Assembly (NCBI GenBank): GCA_029204225.1
Contig: CM055095.1
Span: 50,846,841-50,910,840, forward strand
Reading direction: 5' to 3'
Source: Diphasiastrum complanatum
Lineage: Eukaryota; Streptophyta; Lycopodiopsida; Lycopodiales; Lycopodiaceae
Length of the DNA stretch: 64,000 bases
The translations under genes and the position numbers were made by a program. The notes beneath the pieces are model-generated. The model did not search any database, had not been told where the DNA came from, and worked only from the letters and a program-made list of their open reading frames with translations. Every line of letters starts with the position of its first letter. Position 1 is the first letter of the stretch. This document shows positions 45,287 through 57,074 of the stretch, in pieces.

Positions 45287-45755
45287 TAAGATGCACAGAC
45301 AAGCATCAGAATGTATTTGCTGAGATGCCTAGCACTATCGTCCAATTCTGAACTGTTCTTCTAGGCTTGAATACTGATAAGTAGATTTCATTATAGAAAT
45401 CTCATGTACATTTGCACAATTCTAATTTACTCTGCATTCTTCAATGATTGTATAATGTGTGAATAATTATTGTTGTTTCTACTTTTGAGAGTGAATCGTA
45501 TACTCCTTATTCTTCTTGTCTTATCGACCGAGTTGAAGTGCAGAATCATGGTTGTCCTTGACGCCTACGTAATTCTATAACTATGGTTGTCTGAGACACA
45601 TATTGACTCATCGAATGATCGATTGGTTTTGTTGTGACAGATGATTCTAAACACGGTGCTCTATTATCAGTCTTCCGCAGTGCTAATTAACACGATAGTC
45701 TAAGAGTCTCATCCGACACCTCGAACTATCGCCCACAACCTATCGCACCCCAACA

Positions 45756-47751
45756 CTCCTTAGCCAACCCAAGTGGTGTAAGCTACTTGGACAAGAAATT
45801 TTGCACTATCCATAATAGTAGCATCTATAGTCTCCTATATAATATGAACATGTGGCTCAAATTCGTACTTGTCCTCTACATCCTGTAAGTGTATGGCTAT
45901 CGTAGCTTAAGCAATTGCCTAGAATCCTTTGACCTATTTTCTAGGCTCTAGCATTTGAAGCACAAATTCTCTTCACAAATCTATATCATTTCTATCGAAC
46001 TATACCATTGGAGAAATGCAAGACAAGAACGCAATAATGTACGACTATGGCTAGAAGCAATAGGAGTGACATACCTTGAAAAAGTGCAATGTGCTAAATC
46101 TTTGGTGCTGAAAAAACAAGCACTTGTTAATCTATGTACTTATGCTGCAAAGCAGAAGAATCATTCACATGAAATACTAATCGAGCTAGTAGACAAGACA
46201 AATGTAGTTCCAACATGCAGTTCCACCATGCAACATGTTCCCATCAAAGGAACCTAGTCGCTACAAAGCATCTGCCTTCTCCCTAACATTATGTGCAATG
46301 AAGTAGAGAGCCAGGCTGCCAGGTGAGTCCATTCCTAACAAAACTTTGTCGTAAATAGGAATCATTTACAAACCCTAACTACAAAAATGCCAACTATGAT
46401 CCCAAACTGTAACTACACTTAATCATCATTACATTCAACAATATTGTGTCCTAAAAGAAAAAAACACACTCATTTGCTCAAACTATCAATCCCTTTGATA
46501 GATCGACTACCTTGCTAGTAGACAATAAATTCATCTACCCAAGATTATCAGTCTTTCCACCATTTGGAAGTTGTAAATAAGATGAACAAAGACATTTGTC
46601 CATTATGTGATCAATCCTTCAACTGCACTAGGTGATATAGTCCATTCAATTACTTACATGAGTTGGATAGAGCCACATGCATGTACAATACCTTCATACA
46701 TGGCAGACCATTCGCAAGTTGATTTCTATACTTAATAACATAGAGGAAATGTTGCACAGTAATTCCATGCTACGAAATAAACAAAAATCTTATTAATTGC
46801 CAATATTGAAATATAGATAGATAACATAGTGTGAAAATGACCTTGAGTTTGGCTCAGTTGTTGGATACTCTAGCCATGTTTGTGTAGAGTGTTTTGGAAA
46901 ATTAAGCCATTAGGCCATGCAAGGCTGAGTACCAAGATCCTAGCCCATCTTCCTAGTAGCCACCCACCATATGTGTGAGGACCCCAAAGGACTGGTACCA
47001 GGAAACACTCACATTATTCAACATCCTATATATGTAGTTCATTATGACTAATATTCTTGCTTATGGGACTTACAAAACCTTTTGTGTTAAAATCTATTGA
47101 CTTAGAGTATAAATAAGTTCATTAACCATATTGAAGAATCTTTTGGAGTCCATGGTTTGTTATCAGAACGGAAAGTTAGAGTTTCAAATCGCATGACTTT
47201 GAATTTGGAAAAAGTCTCACCTCTTCCGTCTTCTAAGTTCTAACACTCATAGATCAATTTCCACCAAGAAAATTCTTCATTGTACATTTTGTCATTTCTA
47301 TATTATAGCGCTGTTCTCTTTCTAGTATGAGTGTAGTAAGAATCATCAAGATTTTTGTCATGTCATACAATAACACAGCATGACAGTTTCACTGGTCAAA
47401 GTTACAGCTTGCAGATTTGTTTCAACAACCTCTCAATTCAATATTCCAATAGTTTACTAAATTCCAATATACAAGGCATTGGCAATTTATGATTGTGTTG
47501 TTTCCAACTCAAATATTTGACCCTCGAACTCAGGAAACACATGGCTACAAGACTAGGCTCAGCAAATCATTTCAAAGGAACATTGTTGCTTATGCTAGCT
47601 ACCACATTCCAAAATTTAGAGAATCTGCTAAGATTGGGGTTAAAATTTGTAAAAAGATTGGTGTCTGCCATTCCCAAACAATAACATCTAATGCGAACTC
47701 AAAATTTTATAAAAGGTCGTTTCAACTATCATCTCTCACACCACTAGATAC
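45756..47751. other. Intron sequence next to the PPR 5' exon, no gene recognised
   Basis: No family match was seen. An open frame at 45955-46257 has no recognisable motif. A decayed primer-site-like phrase (GTTATCAGAAC, at about 47159) follows a TG-rich stretch; it could be the remnant of a small LTR-type element, but no LTR pair is visible. Confidence 0.45.
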
Positions 47752-48129
47752 CTTGAGAGCAGATTCCCACTGCTTGAGGCGAATTTGCTCCATGAGATCC
47801 TCTGCAGGAGTTCGAATAAGAGGAAGTATGCTCCTCTTTGTGTAAGATCCTTGTGAAATATCTTTTTTCCAAGTTATTTTGGGCCTCCTTGCACTAGTAC
47901 TTCGTCCACCTTGTGCATTTCCAAATGCACCCTTTGGAAACTTGTTGTTTGCATGATTAAATTTTGAGGTGGTGGCAAACGCCTGGACAAAACCCAAATG
48001 GCAGAGCACCCAAAGAAATTGATATGGTACAAAAGCTTGCCCATCCTGTTTGAGTTTACAAAACCTCCGAGCATTGAAAGAATTGAGAGAGCTCAACTGC
48101 TTCGCATAATCAAGGATTTTCCTATTCAT
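47752..48129 (-). CDS. PPR protein, 5' exon (with presumed organelle targeting sequence)
   Basis: ATG at 48129 begins MNRKILDYAKQLSSLNSF. The exon gives 126 residues and ends ..EDLMEQIRLKQWESALK at 47752, immediately before GTATCT. The first ~60 residues are basic and hydroxyl-rich with few acids until the middle, as in plastid or mitochondrial transit peptides. The end matches the pre-repeat helix of the At5g48730/At3g53170 group, whose next residues are supplied by the exon at 8248. The same frame extends upstream to 48156 without an ATG, then meets a TAG. An alternative start through an upstream exon spliced at a TTTTGTCCAG acceptor near 47990 cannot be excluded. The N-terminus is therefore less certain than the 3' junction. 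Confidence 0.72.
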
Positions 48130-50740
48130 GACTAATCTGCCAAAAGCTGCTAGCAAACACTACAACTGTTTAAGATCACTATCACTCCATATCCAGTGGA
48201 AATCCAAAGTTTCTTTGGTCCCAGGTTCGAGCCTCCCCTTGGAAACCAAGAAGCATATCCAGTGGAAATCAGAGGATTTTGTCAGCTTTAAAATTCAGTG
48301 TTCAGTATAAACTTCAAGAAATGCCAACACAAGACGAAATAAAATCAACCCAGTTACTAAAGCTCTCAATCTTTTGATACCTCAGCTTTTGGTGACCAAT
48401 CACTCACCCAAGCTAAGAGTTTCTACCCACAGTCGAGTAGCATTTCTGAGCAAAGGCTCAACTCAAATCTGATTGAGCATTCTATCCAAAAATTGTGAGA
48501 AAAAATCATTGCATGGCGTGGAAAGCCTCTCATGAGCAATAAATATTGAGCAAAACTTTGATCTCCTTGCCTTCAAGGGGATCAAGGAGCTTCTAAAACC
48601 CTAGTGGGCTCTTTTCATTTTTTTCTTAGAAAGAGGAGACGCTTCCCACTTCATGAAGAAAAAGGAAGTGTCTCCCACGACATAAGTGTGCATATGTCGG
48701 GACTCCCTTTTTTTTTATCCAAATTTTTTATATGCACCTTCCGAAATGTGGAACGTGCATGTAAAAAAAAATTAAGGCTTTCGCGTCAAGGAACGTCCAC
48801 CTCCTCCGCCGTTCTGCTGTGAGAAAGGCCTTCCTCCTCGGGCTGCCGCCCTGGGCTCAAGGAGTGTAAAAGTTGTGGCATGGCCACAAATGGGTGGTGT
48901 CCAGAAAAAAAAAAAACAATTGTGTCATGAGGGCATTGCACCCTAAAGGGCCCTTACTTTAGGGTGTAATGCCCTCACGCCAAGGCTTTAGCATTCAAAA
49001 ATACCATTACAATTTTGTTTTCCAAAATTTTGAATTGTTACTTTATTATGCAATCCAGGTTTTATGAAATGCCCTCATCTAGGGCCAGAGATGATGGAAT
49101 ACACGAAATGTCCCCTGTAAGTATCATTAAGATTTGTTTTTTAGATTGTCGTGAAATAATACAATCCAAGCTTTATGACAATTATGCCCTAGCTTTCTGG
49201 GCGTAATGCCCTTAATGACTATTGCCCATGGACAATTTTACGTAAATGGAACTATGAACATATTGCCCTACACAAGTAGAAAATCATTAAATTCTTGCTT
49301 GATAATGATCTACAAAAATGAATGAAAAAAATCTCAACAAGTATTTACAAGAATGTTATGTACATACTGATACACCTTGCGGTGACAACCTTAGCAAGAG
49401 GCGAAATGTAGATCTAGCTTTGTTAACATTTTTTGTGCCACATTTCAATACTTCAACTTGCATTGTGCCACAAGCACATCTTCGTGGCTAGATGAGACAT
49501 TGGCTCGTACCATCCACCAATTTCATAGTAGCCTAGATCGAAAGCTCTCCCACCTCTATATACATAGTACAAGTTGCCTTACAAAAATCAGCTTATTAAT
49601 AAAAGATAAAATCTTAGATACCGCATATTGTAGCCATTCTTTCTCAACATCCTAGCCTAAAAGTTAGAACTCACTTAAACCAAATTCCAGACCAAATACT
49701 TGTTTGAGATTGTTGGTTGAAAGTGTGAGAAGGGTCATTCTTTAACGTTGGTGAAGCCATGTTATTGTTCATGTTATTGTTTAGAGATTTTGGAAAAGCT
49801 CTAAAAATTGGGTAACCACTAAGTGTCAACACAATTACCACCTATATGTCAATGAGAAAATTACCACCTAATATGCACGTGAAAATTGCATTTGTTCCAC
49901 AAGACAATTTCAAATCAAATATGTTGGTATTGTTGGATGCCAAGCATAAAATGAGAACATCAAAATAACATAAGAGGCAAATCAGAACACAAATGAGTTG
50001 GGTCAAAAGATAAATACCTTGACGCTAAGGAAAAGTAGCGAGAAATATATGTTCCAATATAGACAAAGACAGGTGTTGAGAAAACTAATTGGTCCATGTG
50101 CGCAGTTATGGTTTCTAACAATGCCCCGCCATGTGCTCCAGTCAGAGTGGAGGTGGGGCTAGTTATGCAATACTTGGCCTTTGCATTAAACTCATAAACA
50201 AACAATGAGGCAAACTTGACCTATTTGTATTGATGGACGCAAAATTTCTTGTGAAGGCAAAGCACATAAGCTTGGTCCAAAAATGGTCATGAGAGAGACA
50301 CACACGTACGCACGCGCACGCGCGCGCACGCGAACAGATAGACAGCTTCATTGCACGTAAAACATGAGTGTTAGTAGGCTCATCCATGGATTTAAAATAA
50401 AACATGTGCATGTAAGAAGATGCACTTAAAACATAGTGTGGGTATGTGTCACGACAGACTACAACGAGGTGAACCATAAAGAAAGTAAGGGAAAAACATT
50501 GATATAGTTTTCTAGCAAATATATACACACATTGCAACAATGGAAACATAATCAAGTGATAGAAATCGAAATGAATTAAAATGTAAAAAAGAACATGACA
50601 AAAAGTGTGTCAATCTTTGAGATGGCTATAAAGGACACTACTTATAAGAAAAAAACAATGGTATGATAGTTTATGTTTAGAATATTGCAGCTGATGGTGC
50701 ACTTACATCATATTAGTATGTTATATGCACAAATGTACGA
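48130..50740. other. Upstream region of the PPR gene; promoter not pinned down
   Basis: A TATA-like ATATAAAAAA (minus strand) lies at about 48724-48734, some 600 bp upstream of the ATG, and could serve the gene. ATATCCAGTGGAAATC occurs twice (about 48190 and 48257). A 20-bp-arm hairpin lies at 48929-48976. Short frames at 48604-48822 and elsewhere show no motif. 49270-50740 is AT-rich with no recognised gene. Confidence 0.4.
48929..48976. repeat. Inverted repeat (20-bp arms, 8-bp loop)
   Basis: The left arm GAGGGCATTGCACCCTAAAG and the right arm CTTTAGGGTGTAATGCCCTC pair with one mismatch. Related ATGCCCTCATCTAGGGC and GGGCGTAATGCCC phrases lie at about 49069 and 49198, suggesting a small foldback or MITE-like element. 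Confidence 0.85.
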
Positions 50741-51161
50741 TGTTAGGTCACATGTACAATGTGAGGTCTCACCTAACTTGGGAGCTTAAGACTCCAAACA
50801 TGTAAACGGTTAGAAATACTATTGGGTAATGCCACTTTGTTGACCATTTATAAACATACTTGAAATCTACTCATTAATGTATAAGTGTGTAAGGCCAATG
50901 TACCTCTAAGTCGAGTAAGTCACTTTAGGGCCCTTCTAATGTGAATGGGGCTATGGCTATTTGTGAGGAGGCATATCTCTCTCTCTCTCTCTCTCACTCA
51001 CTCACTCACTCACTCAGGTATCTTCCTATTATCTCATTGTATGGTGTAACCTTATATATCTTCCTATTATCTCATTGTATGGTGTAACCTTATAGAATAC
51101 AAGAATTCCATCTCTCTTGTGTAATATGGCTTGAATCTATGCTGATGCTCTGATTTCAACA
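50741..51161 (+). mobile_element. LTR (421 bp) followed by a tRNA-Met primer binding site
   Basis: TGTTAGGTCAC at 50741 and ..TTTCAACA at 51161 give TG..CA ends, and TGGTATCAGAG follows directly at 51162. The LTR includes a (TC)n(CTCA)n run (50976-51016) and a 38-bp tandem duplication (51019-51094). The copia remnant at 53128-54577 lies downstream in the same orientation, but no second copy of this LTR follows it, so ownership is unproven. Confidence 0.75.
51019..51094. repeat. 38-bp tandem duplication inside the LTR
   Basis: TATCTTCCTATTATCTCATT then GTATGGTGTAACCT is repeated from 51057 almost exactly. Confidence 0.9.
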
Positions 51162-51174
51162 TGGTATCAGAGTA

Positions 51175-53100
51175 GGGAATGGTTAACTCCTACAAATCCG
51201 GACATGCAGTTTGTTTCCAATAGCATTTTGTTTGCTGAGAAAATTCTAGAATGTAAAAAGTTTTCTATTTTATTTATAAACAGAGATTTTGTCTCTATTT
51301 TCTGTTTTTGTTCGAAGAAATAGGATGATTCTGCTTTTGTGCAGAATGAAAATGAAATAACGGAGAGAGAATCATTTGAATGCTATCTTGGTTCTGATTG
51401 TGAAGATTGCACAATGTGGTAGTTTCTGAAAATATGGAGTATGTTGATGTCCAGAGCCATTGTTATTGATAGGCAAGCAAGCATCCTTATGGAAAAGAGA
51501 TGATCAAAATGTTTTGTGTGCAGATCTGAAGGAGGCTGGGTGTAGTCGCATGCGCCTTCAAAGACGCATCTGCTACTGTCTTTCGAATGAATGTGTCAGT
51601 CCCTTTCAAGAACACGCATATTTCTTCTCAAGAATCATGGCCGGGGCAATGCACGGTTGTCAACAATCTTTTTTCAAGACATGAATCGCTGCCTCAAAGG
51701 CATATTCTCATTAGTGTGCTCTGCTCCAGCCAGATTGTTGTCTCAAATGCAATGAACAGAAATCAACCACAAGCATCTGCCTTGCAGATGCAAGACTGGG
51801 TCCTGGACACTGTGACAATGAAACACATGCGCCGGAGAATCGCTCTTTCAACTGCAAAATCGGCCATCCTGCTGATTTGCTGAATGCACAGTCTACGGAT
51901 GGGGTCGTGTGGGGGGCGTTGAATGTATGAAGGATCTAGTCGTTGTCCCAAGCCGGTTGAGCGGCTGCCTCTCTCGTAAATCGTACGTGAGTGCAGAAAT
52001 GTGAAAATGCATCATGCGTGGAGAGAAGAAGTATCCGCTGTCCGGCCACAGTCTGCAGAGGCGTTGGAAATGCAGGCCTGAGTTGCTTGGATAAAGAACC
52101 TGCCATCGCTACTGTGGAAACGCTGGCTCCCGAAGACTATTAACCAGTCTATGGTCTGTTTGAATGAACCTGTGATGAAGAGTAAGCCTAAATTGAAAGA
52201 TGTTTGAATGTCTGTTATTTGAAGAAGATTTTGTCATGACAAATCAGTAGAGAAAGATGACAACATTTCAAAATGACAACATATATTATTGTGAAGTTCT
52301 TACCTTGCAGAACAGCCTTCAACCTTGCAATGTGAACTGCTCTAGCTCTAAAACAAAGTTTCAGCCCCTCAGATTATGATGAAGTAGCAGAAGAATAAAT
52401 TTTCTATTCTATGCTACTAAAGAACAATTTTTTCTTGGAGGTGTCATAATGCAGGATAGGTTTACATGGTAGAACATTGACGACGGTCATTGTATGTAAG
52501 ATGTAAATGCATGGATCCTGAGATGCACAAGAAATGGATTTATTTGTCATGTAAAGTAAATGTGTAGAGAAAGTGTGCTCTAGTGATTTTAAGACATGAC
52601 GACGCATTGATAATCACTGATGTACTAGAAGCACATATAAACATTTTTGTCCTAAAAAATGAGGACACTCATTTGATAAACTTGAATGCTACTTGAATGC
52701 TCCATTTAAGTAGTGCTGAGAAGATGTCATGTCCAACAACTTGTTCCATAGTTGTAGATCCAAGGTTGTTTAAATTGAACCCATCTGATAGCTTTAGTCT
52801 GCAACTTGCTTTTCCATTAAGAAGAAAAGATGGCCGAAGAAGAGATGGATGAAACAGTTCTTCTTCGTCACTTTGCACTTCCAATTCATCTTCTGCTGAT
52901 GTTGGTGATGAATCATCAAAGTCACTTGAATTAGTTTCTGCATTCTTGAATTTGAGGTTTTCTCCAATTGAACTATAGGCGCTTTGTCCTGATGCTTCAA
53001 CTTTTGTAACTGCATCATCATGTTTTTGAATCATTTCTTTCCTTCCTCCCTTATGTCTTATTTCCAGCAACTACCATATCTACATAGTGCGCTCTAGTGG
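51175..53100. other. Region between primer site and copia pol; no gag seen
   Basis: Where gag and protease should be, the plus strand has only short frames without copia motifs. 52669-53070 on the minus strand carries an acidic open frame (separate entry). Confidence 0.5.
52669..53070 (-). other. Open frame of 133 codons, possible captured gene fragment
   Basis: There is no ATG at its start (first in-frame ATG near 53034). It has a Ser/Asp/Glu-rich middle (SSDFDDSSPTSAEDELEVQ) and then LLRPSFLLNGKASCRLKLSD. Composition looks protein-like and the frame is much longer than its surroundings, but I recognise no family. It lies inside a retroelement-like context, so it may be a transduced exon or chance. 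Confidence 0.3.
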
Positions 53101-53109
53101 TGTTGAGAA

Positions 53110-54577
53110 CTCTATTGCAGATTCACATTGACCCTTGTTCAACTCAAAAAGAGTTTGCTTTCTGTTGGTGTAATGGCAAATCAACATCTTAAGGTTGAAT
53201 TTGTCAAGGATGGATGCCTTATGAGGGATATGAACCACAACTTTAAAGAAGTGGCGAAGGGTTATAGAGATAGTAACTGTGGCCTTTATAAACTAAATGC
53301 TACAAAACCAGGAGAATATGATTTGGCTATCTCAACAGCATCTCAATCAGAGTTGTGGCACAGAAGACCTGGTCATTTGAACTATGGGAGCTTGAGATTG
53401 ATGGCGAAGCTGAATATGGTAATAGGGTTATCGGCATTGCAGGATGATCATCATGCAATATGTGAAGGATGCGTCATGGGAAAGCATCACAGGGAGACAT
53501 TCAAGAAAGGTGGAGCTGCAAGAGCTTAGAAACCGCTGGAACTCATTCACAGCGACCTGTGCGGCCCAATGAAGACCATGTCGTTGGGGAAAGCATATTA
53601 TTTTATGACTTTCATAGATGATTACTCTAGGAGGAAATGGATTTATTTCTTGAAGAAGAAATCTGACGCTTTTGCTCGTTTCAAGGAGTTCAAGACTTTG
53701 GTAGAGAACCAACTGGATGCACGTATCAAAGTGCTAAGATATGATAGAGGGGGAGAATACAAATCTGATGATTTTGAGGACTTTTGCAAAGAACATGGCA
53801 TCAAAAGACAATTCACACAGTCACACACCTCGCATAGTAATGGTGTACCTGAAAGGAAAAACAGGACTATTATGGAGAGTGCACACTCCATGATGAAGCA
53901 AATGGGCTTGACCGATTCACTTTGGTCGGAGTTTGATATATCTTACGACTACACGTCCTGATATCTGCTATGTTGTAAGTTTGATTAGCCAATTCATGTC
54001 ATCACCCACCATGGACCATTGGAGAGCTGCAAAAAGGATTTTAAGGTATGTGAAAGGTACACCTAACCTTGGCCTAATCTATAAAAGACAGAGTGTTTTA
54101 CCTAAGTTGCAAAATTATGTTGACGCTGATTGGGCAAGAAGTATAGATGATAGAAAGTCAACAACAGGTTATGCCTTCAATTTTGGTAGCGGTTGTTTTT
54201 CATGGTCTAGCAAGAAGCAAGATATTATTTCTCTTTCTTCTACAGAAGCCGAATATAAAACGTTGAATTCTGCTACCCAGGAAGCTGTTTGGCTACGTAA
54301 GTTGTTATGTGAGATTGGCATGAAGCAGGTAAATCCTAGTGTTATTTTCTGTGACAGTCAAAGTGGAATGCAATTGGCTAAGAATCATATCTTTTACGCA
54401 AGGACAAAACATATTGAGGTGAAATATCACTTTGTACGTGAGAAGTTACAATCTGAAGATATACGTATTGTACATTGTTCTACGTTATTACAAGTTGCTG
54501 ATATATTTACAAAAGCTTCAAGTAAAGAAAAGTTTGAGACTTTTAGAGCCAAACTTGGCTTAGATCTGGTTATGTAA
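53110..54577 (+). pseudogene. Ty1/copia F integrase fused to RNase H (reverse transcriptase deleted)
   Basis: Plus strand: the end of protease (LKKSLLSVGVMANQHLKVEF) is at 53146. The GAG-pre-integrase zinc region (LWHRRPGHLNYGSL, ICEGCVMGKHH) reaches 53526, where a TAG interrupts. The integrase core (IDDYSRRKWIYFLKKK, YDRGGEY, NGVPERKNRTIMESAH) runs to about 53930. There it jumps directly into the end of reverse transcriptase (YLTTTRPDICYVVSLISQFM) and RNase H (VDADWARS, SSTEAEYKTL, VADIFTKASSKEKF), ending at 54577. About 1-2 kb of reverse transcriptase is deleted. RNase H is open for 214 codons. Confidence 0.88.
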
Positions 54578-54978
54578 AAGGCCTTTACTTGTAATACTAT
54601 CATGGAGGTATGTTCCATGAATAGAGTAAACTCTAAAATAAAGAGAGACGTTGATCATTGAGGGAGAGAGTTAAAATAGCAATGATCAACTTATACAGTG
54701 CTTTCTTATTTCAACGGCACTATGTGTGCTTAGTTCTAGAGTTATCGGGCCATCTTTCTTTTACGAGCCCTTTGAGTGCTTTTAAGCAACGGATCTTTGT
54801 ACTTAGTTATCAGTTGAATATACAGTTTGTTGAGAGCAATTCTGTTGTCTTGTCTTGTTGCACTTGACGTTGTGCTGTGGTGATTGATCTGATCGGATGT
54901 TTAAACTATGTTTTCCTAGCTATGGGTACACAGAGTTGAAGTTTATGCACAATGGAAGGCTATACACAATGGAATTTA
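54578..54978 (+). other. Presumed polypurine tract and start of the copia F 3' LTR
   Basis: GAGGGAGAGAG at 54659-54670 is polypurine and sits in the loop of an 11-bp inverted repeat (GTTGATCATTG at 54650, CAATGATCAAC at 54680). Downstream sequence looks LTR-like, but it does not match the LTR at 50741-51161. Repeats of TA(T/C)(G/A)CACAATGGA lie at about 54944-55000. Confidence 0.4.
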
Positions 54979-56367
54979 TTATGAATCAAAGTGTATACAC
55001 AATGAAAGTTTATGTGAAGAATTGCCAAAAATTGGAATAGTATGATCCACAGATGGAACAACATACGTAGGCATAATAACAGAAGCATCAACTGATAAGT
55101 TCTGGCCTAAATATGCATCTAGAAGAACCGCATACTCATCTACACGGGTATCAACAAAATCAGCTAGTGAGTATACAATAGGACCATCATGAAATGTATA
55201 ACCGTATTCCATATGGAGATCTACTAGAGTAGCCAAAGCATCTGAAACCGTAGACCCATGAATAATATCAAAATAAGGAGCATAGGCGACAACATCTATA
55301 GCATGGCGCTCAGGAAGACGAGTAGCATCAAAGTACTCAACAACAATATCAAAGCATGGAACAGCATCATCAATAGGATCATAGCATGCTATGTCAGTAT
55401 CAAGGACCATATCAGTCGCAACATGTATATGTGAATCAGCATCAGTAGGAACTTGTATATGTGACTCTGACTCACTATGGGATACAATGACGAGCTCAGG
55501 TAGATCAATAACTATCTCAAGTAAAGCAGGCAACTCGCTCAAACTGTGTGATATAGGATCCTGAAGGTCAGCAAACTCTGCAGACGTGTAACGTCGGACA
55601 AAAGCAAGTCGAGGGTCCACAATGCAAGGAACTGGAACTGAAGGGGCAGTTGTAGGGGTGGACATAGAGGGAAAAGATGAAGCGGAAGGACGGGATCAGG
55701 AGAAGCTGGAAGGAAGGGTGTCAGAGTACTTGTGCTGTAAAGTACTGGCAAGAGCCATCGCCTCAACAAGTGTGGGAGGACGGAAGGAAGAAACATCGTA
55801 ACGTAAGGCACCACGAAGCCTAGCAATGTAACGAGAAATAAGCTCAGTGGGCGGTAGATCTGTGAAAAGATAAGAAAGCTCCATAAACTGATCTATATAA
55901 AAAGCAAGGTCACTGGTCTGAGTGAGACTACGGAATGTATCATGTTGGCGGTCGAGCCACTGAGGATCAACCATAGCATGACGAAGGTCACGGCGAAAGG
56001 TATGCCATATATGGAGCCCTTCCCGATCAGGATCAGCTCGATAAACTTGCCACCACGTGGCGGCGCGTCCATCTAAGTGTAAAGCAGCCAACTGGATCTT
56101 CTGAGGATCAGTCTTAGGGTAGATCTGAAAATATGTGTCAAGCTTAGCAAACCATTTCTCTAATAAGTTCCCGTCAGAGGAACCGGAATAGGTAGCAAGT
56201 TGTACCCTATCACGAAAGTCTCGAGCAAAGTGTGGCTCAGGAACTGGGGGACGTGAAAAGAAACCAAGAGGTGGGTTAGAAGAAGACCCCCACTCTCCAG
56301 TAATATGTCCAAATGGCCTAATAATGAATAATAAGGCCAAAGGCCAACCATATAGTCTAAGTGTCAC
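54979..56367 (-). pseudogene. Ty3/gypsy-type gag with in-frame acidic extension
   Basis: From 56367 to 55696 a gag core is read. It has VQLATYSGSSDGNLLEKWFAK, IQLAALHLDGRAATWWQVY, WHTFRRDLRHAM and LPPTELISRYIARLRGALRY. The frame then meets one TGA (55696-55698) but continues open in the same frame to 54979. That adds an acidic 228-codon stretch (TSAEFADLQD, ESESHIQVPTDADSHIHVAT, DAYLGQNLSVDASV). No zinc knuckle, protease or reverse transcriptase follows. The downstream portion is unknown to me. Confidence 0.65.
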
Positions 56368-56654
56368 TAATGAATAAAAAAGGGCCCAAGGCCTGCTTAT
56401 GCATAAAGTAAAGTAAATATAAATGGACGCGGCGAATGTAATGAGCCGAGTCCATAACTATACAGGCGTTACCAGAGATAGACAGGCGATACACACAGGT
56501 TGCACTATCCTCTTCACAGCGTCTTCACGATCAAGGCTACAGGTTATCATGGTTCTCTCAGGCCTCTCACCTCCTACTTGCGTCATTTGGCATCTCCATC
56601 ACAGAGCTCCCCTTAGGCACACATCAGTATATCAGACGCTTCCTCAGTCGCACA

Positions 56655-57074
56655 TACCTAGAGCGGACTTGGAATAACCAGTTAGGGGTAAAGCCAGCTT
56701 TCTACCGGACTCATTTCTTGGAGCTAGATGCATCGGGAACCCCGGTCATGCCACGCTACTTGGACTCGAGATTGTCACATTGCCTCATATTCACATTGAG
56801 GCAGCTCAGGGTGTCCTCTCATCAGCTAGCTATTGAGACTGGGAGGTTCCATGGTATTCCCAGAGAGGAGCGGATTTGCCAGTTATGTTCTCTAGGTGAG
56901 GTGGAGTCTGAGGAGCACTTTATCTATAGGTGCCCTGTATATTATGAGATCAGAGGGCGATATTATTGCCTGTTCCGAGGGATGCCTACCACTCTACGCT
57001 CTCTCATAGCTTATGAGGACCCACGGTGTGTCGCTCTGATGGTACGCGAGATGTATGTCGCTGAAGTCCTGTAG
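56655..57074 (+). pseudogene. LINE 3' end (zinc-finger-like C-terminus)
   Basis: The plus-strand frame (KPAFYRTHFLELDASGTP, LRVSSHQLAIETGRF) leads into the cysteine/histidine region typical after LINE reverse transcriptase (RICQLCSLGEVESEEHFIYR then CPVYYEIR). It ends with a stop at 57074. The reverse transcriptase that should precede it is not on this strand. Confidence 0.7.

Larger units (their letters stand above)
33290..45755 (+). mobile_element. 3' LTR of copia G, split by the hAT element
   Basis: The LTR begins TGTTGGAATTTTAATTCC immediately after the polypurine tract and ends CACCCCAACA at 45755. Its two parts, 33290-33783 and 45225-45755, are joined by an AT-dinucleotide run into which the hAT element inserted. 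Without the insertion it would be about 1.0 kb. No 5' LTR partner is present, so the pairing rests on the TG..CA ends and the adjacent pol. Confidence 0.75.

Noticed and set aside
46850-47200. A SINE or small LTR-type element suggested by TGGCTCAGTTG and GTTATCAGAAC
   Set aside because: The A-box-like and B-box-like words are too far apart, and no LTR pair or target duplication was seen.
48221-48236. tRNA or SINE B-box-like GGTTCGAGCC upstream of the PPR exon
   Set aside because: No A box at the right distance and no tRNA cloverleaf; a ten-base match alone is not enough.
50741-54577. A complete copia element from the LTR at 50741 to the RNase H end at 54577
   Set aside because: No matching LTR follows 54577, and gag is absent between; ownership of the LTR could not be shown.
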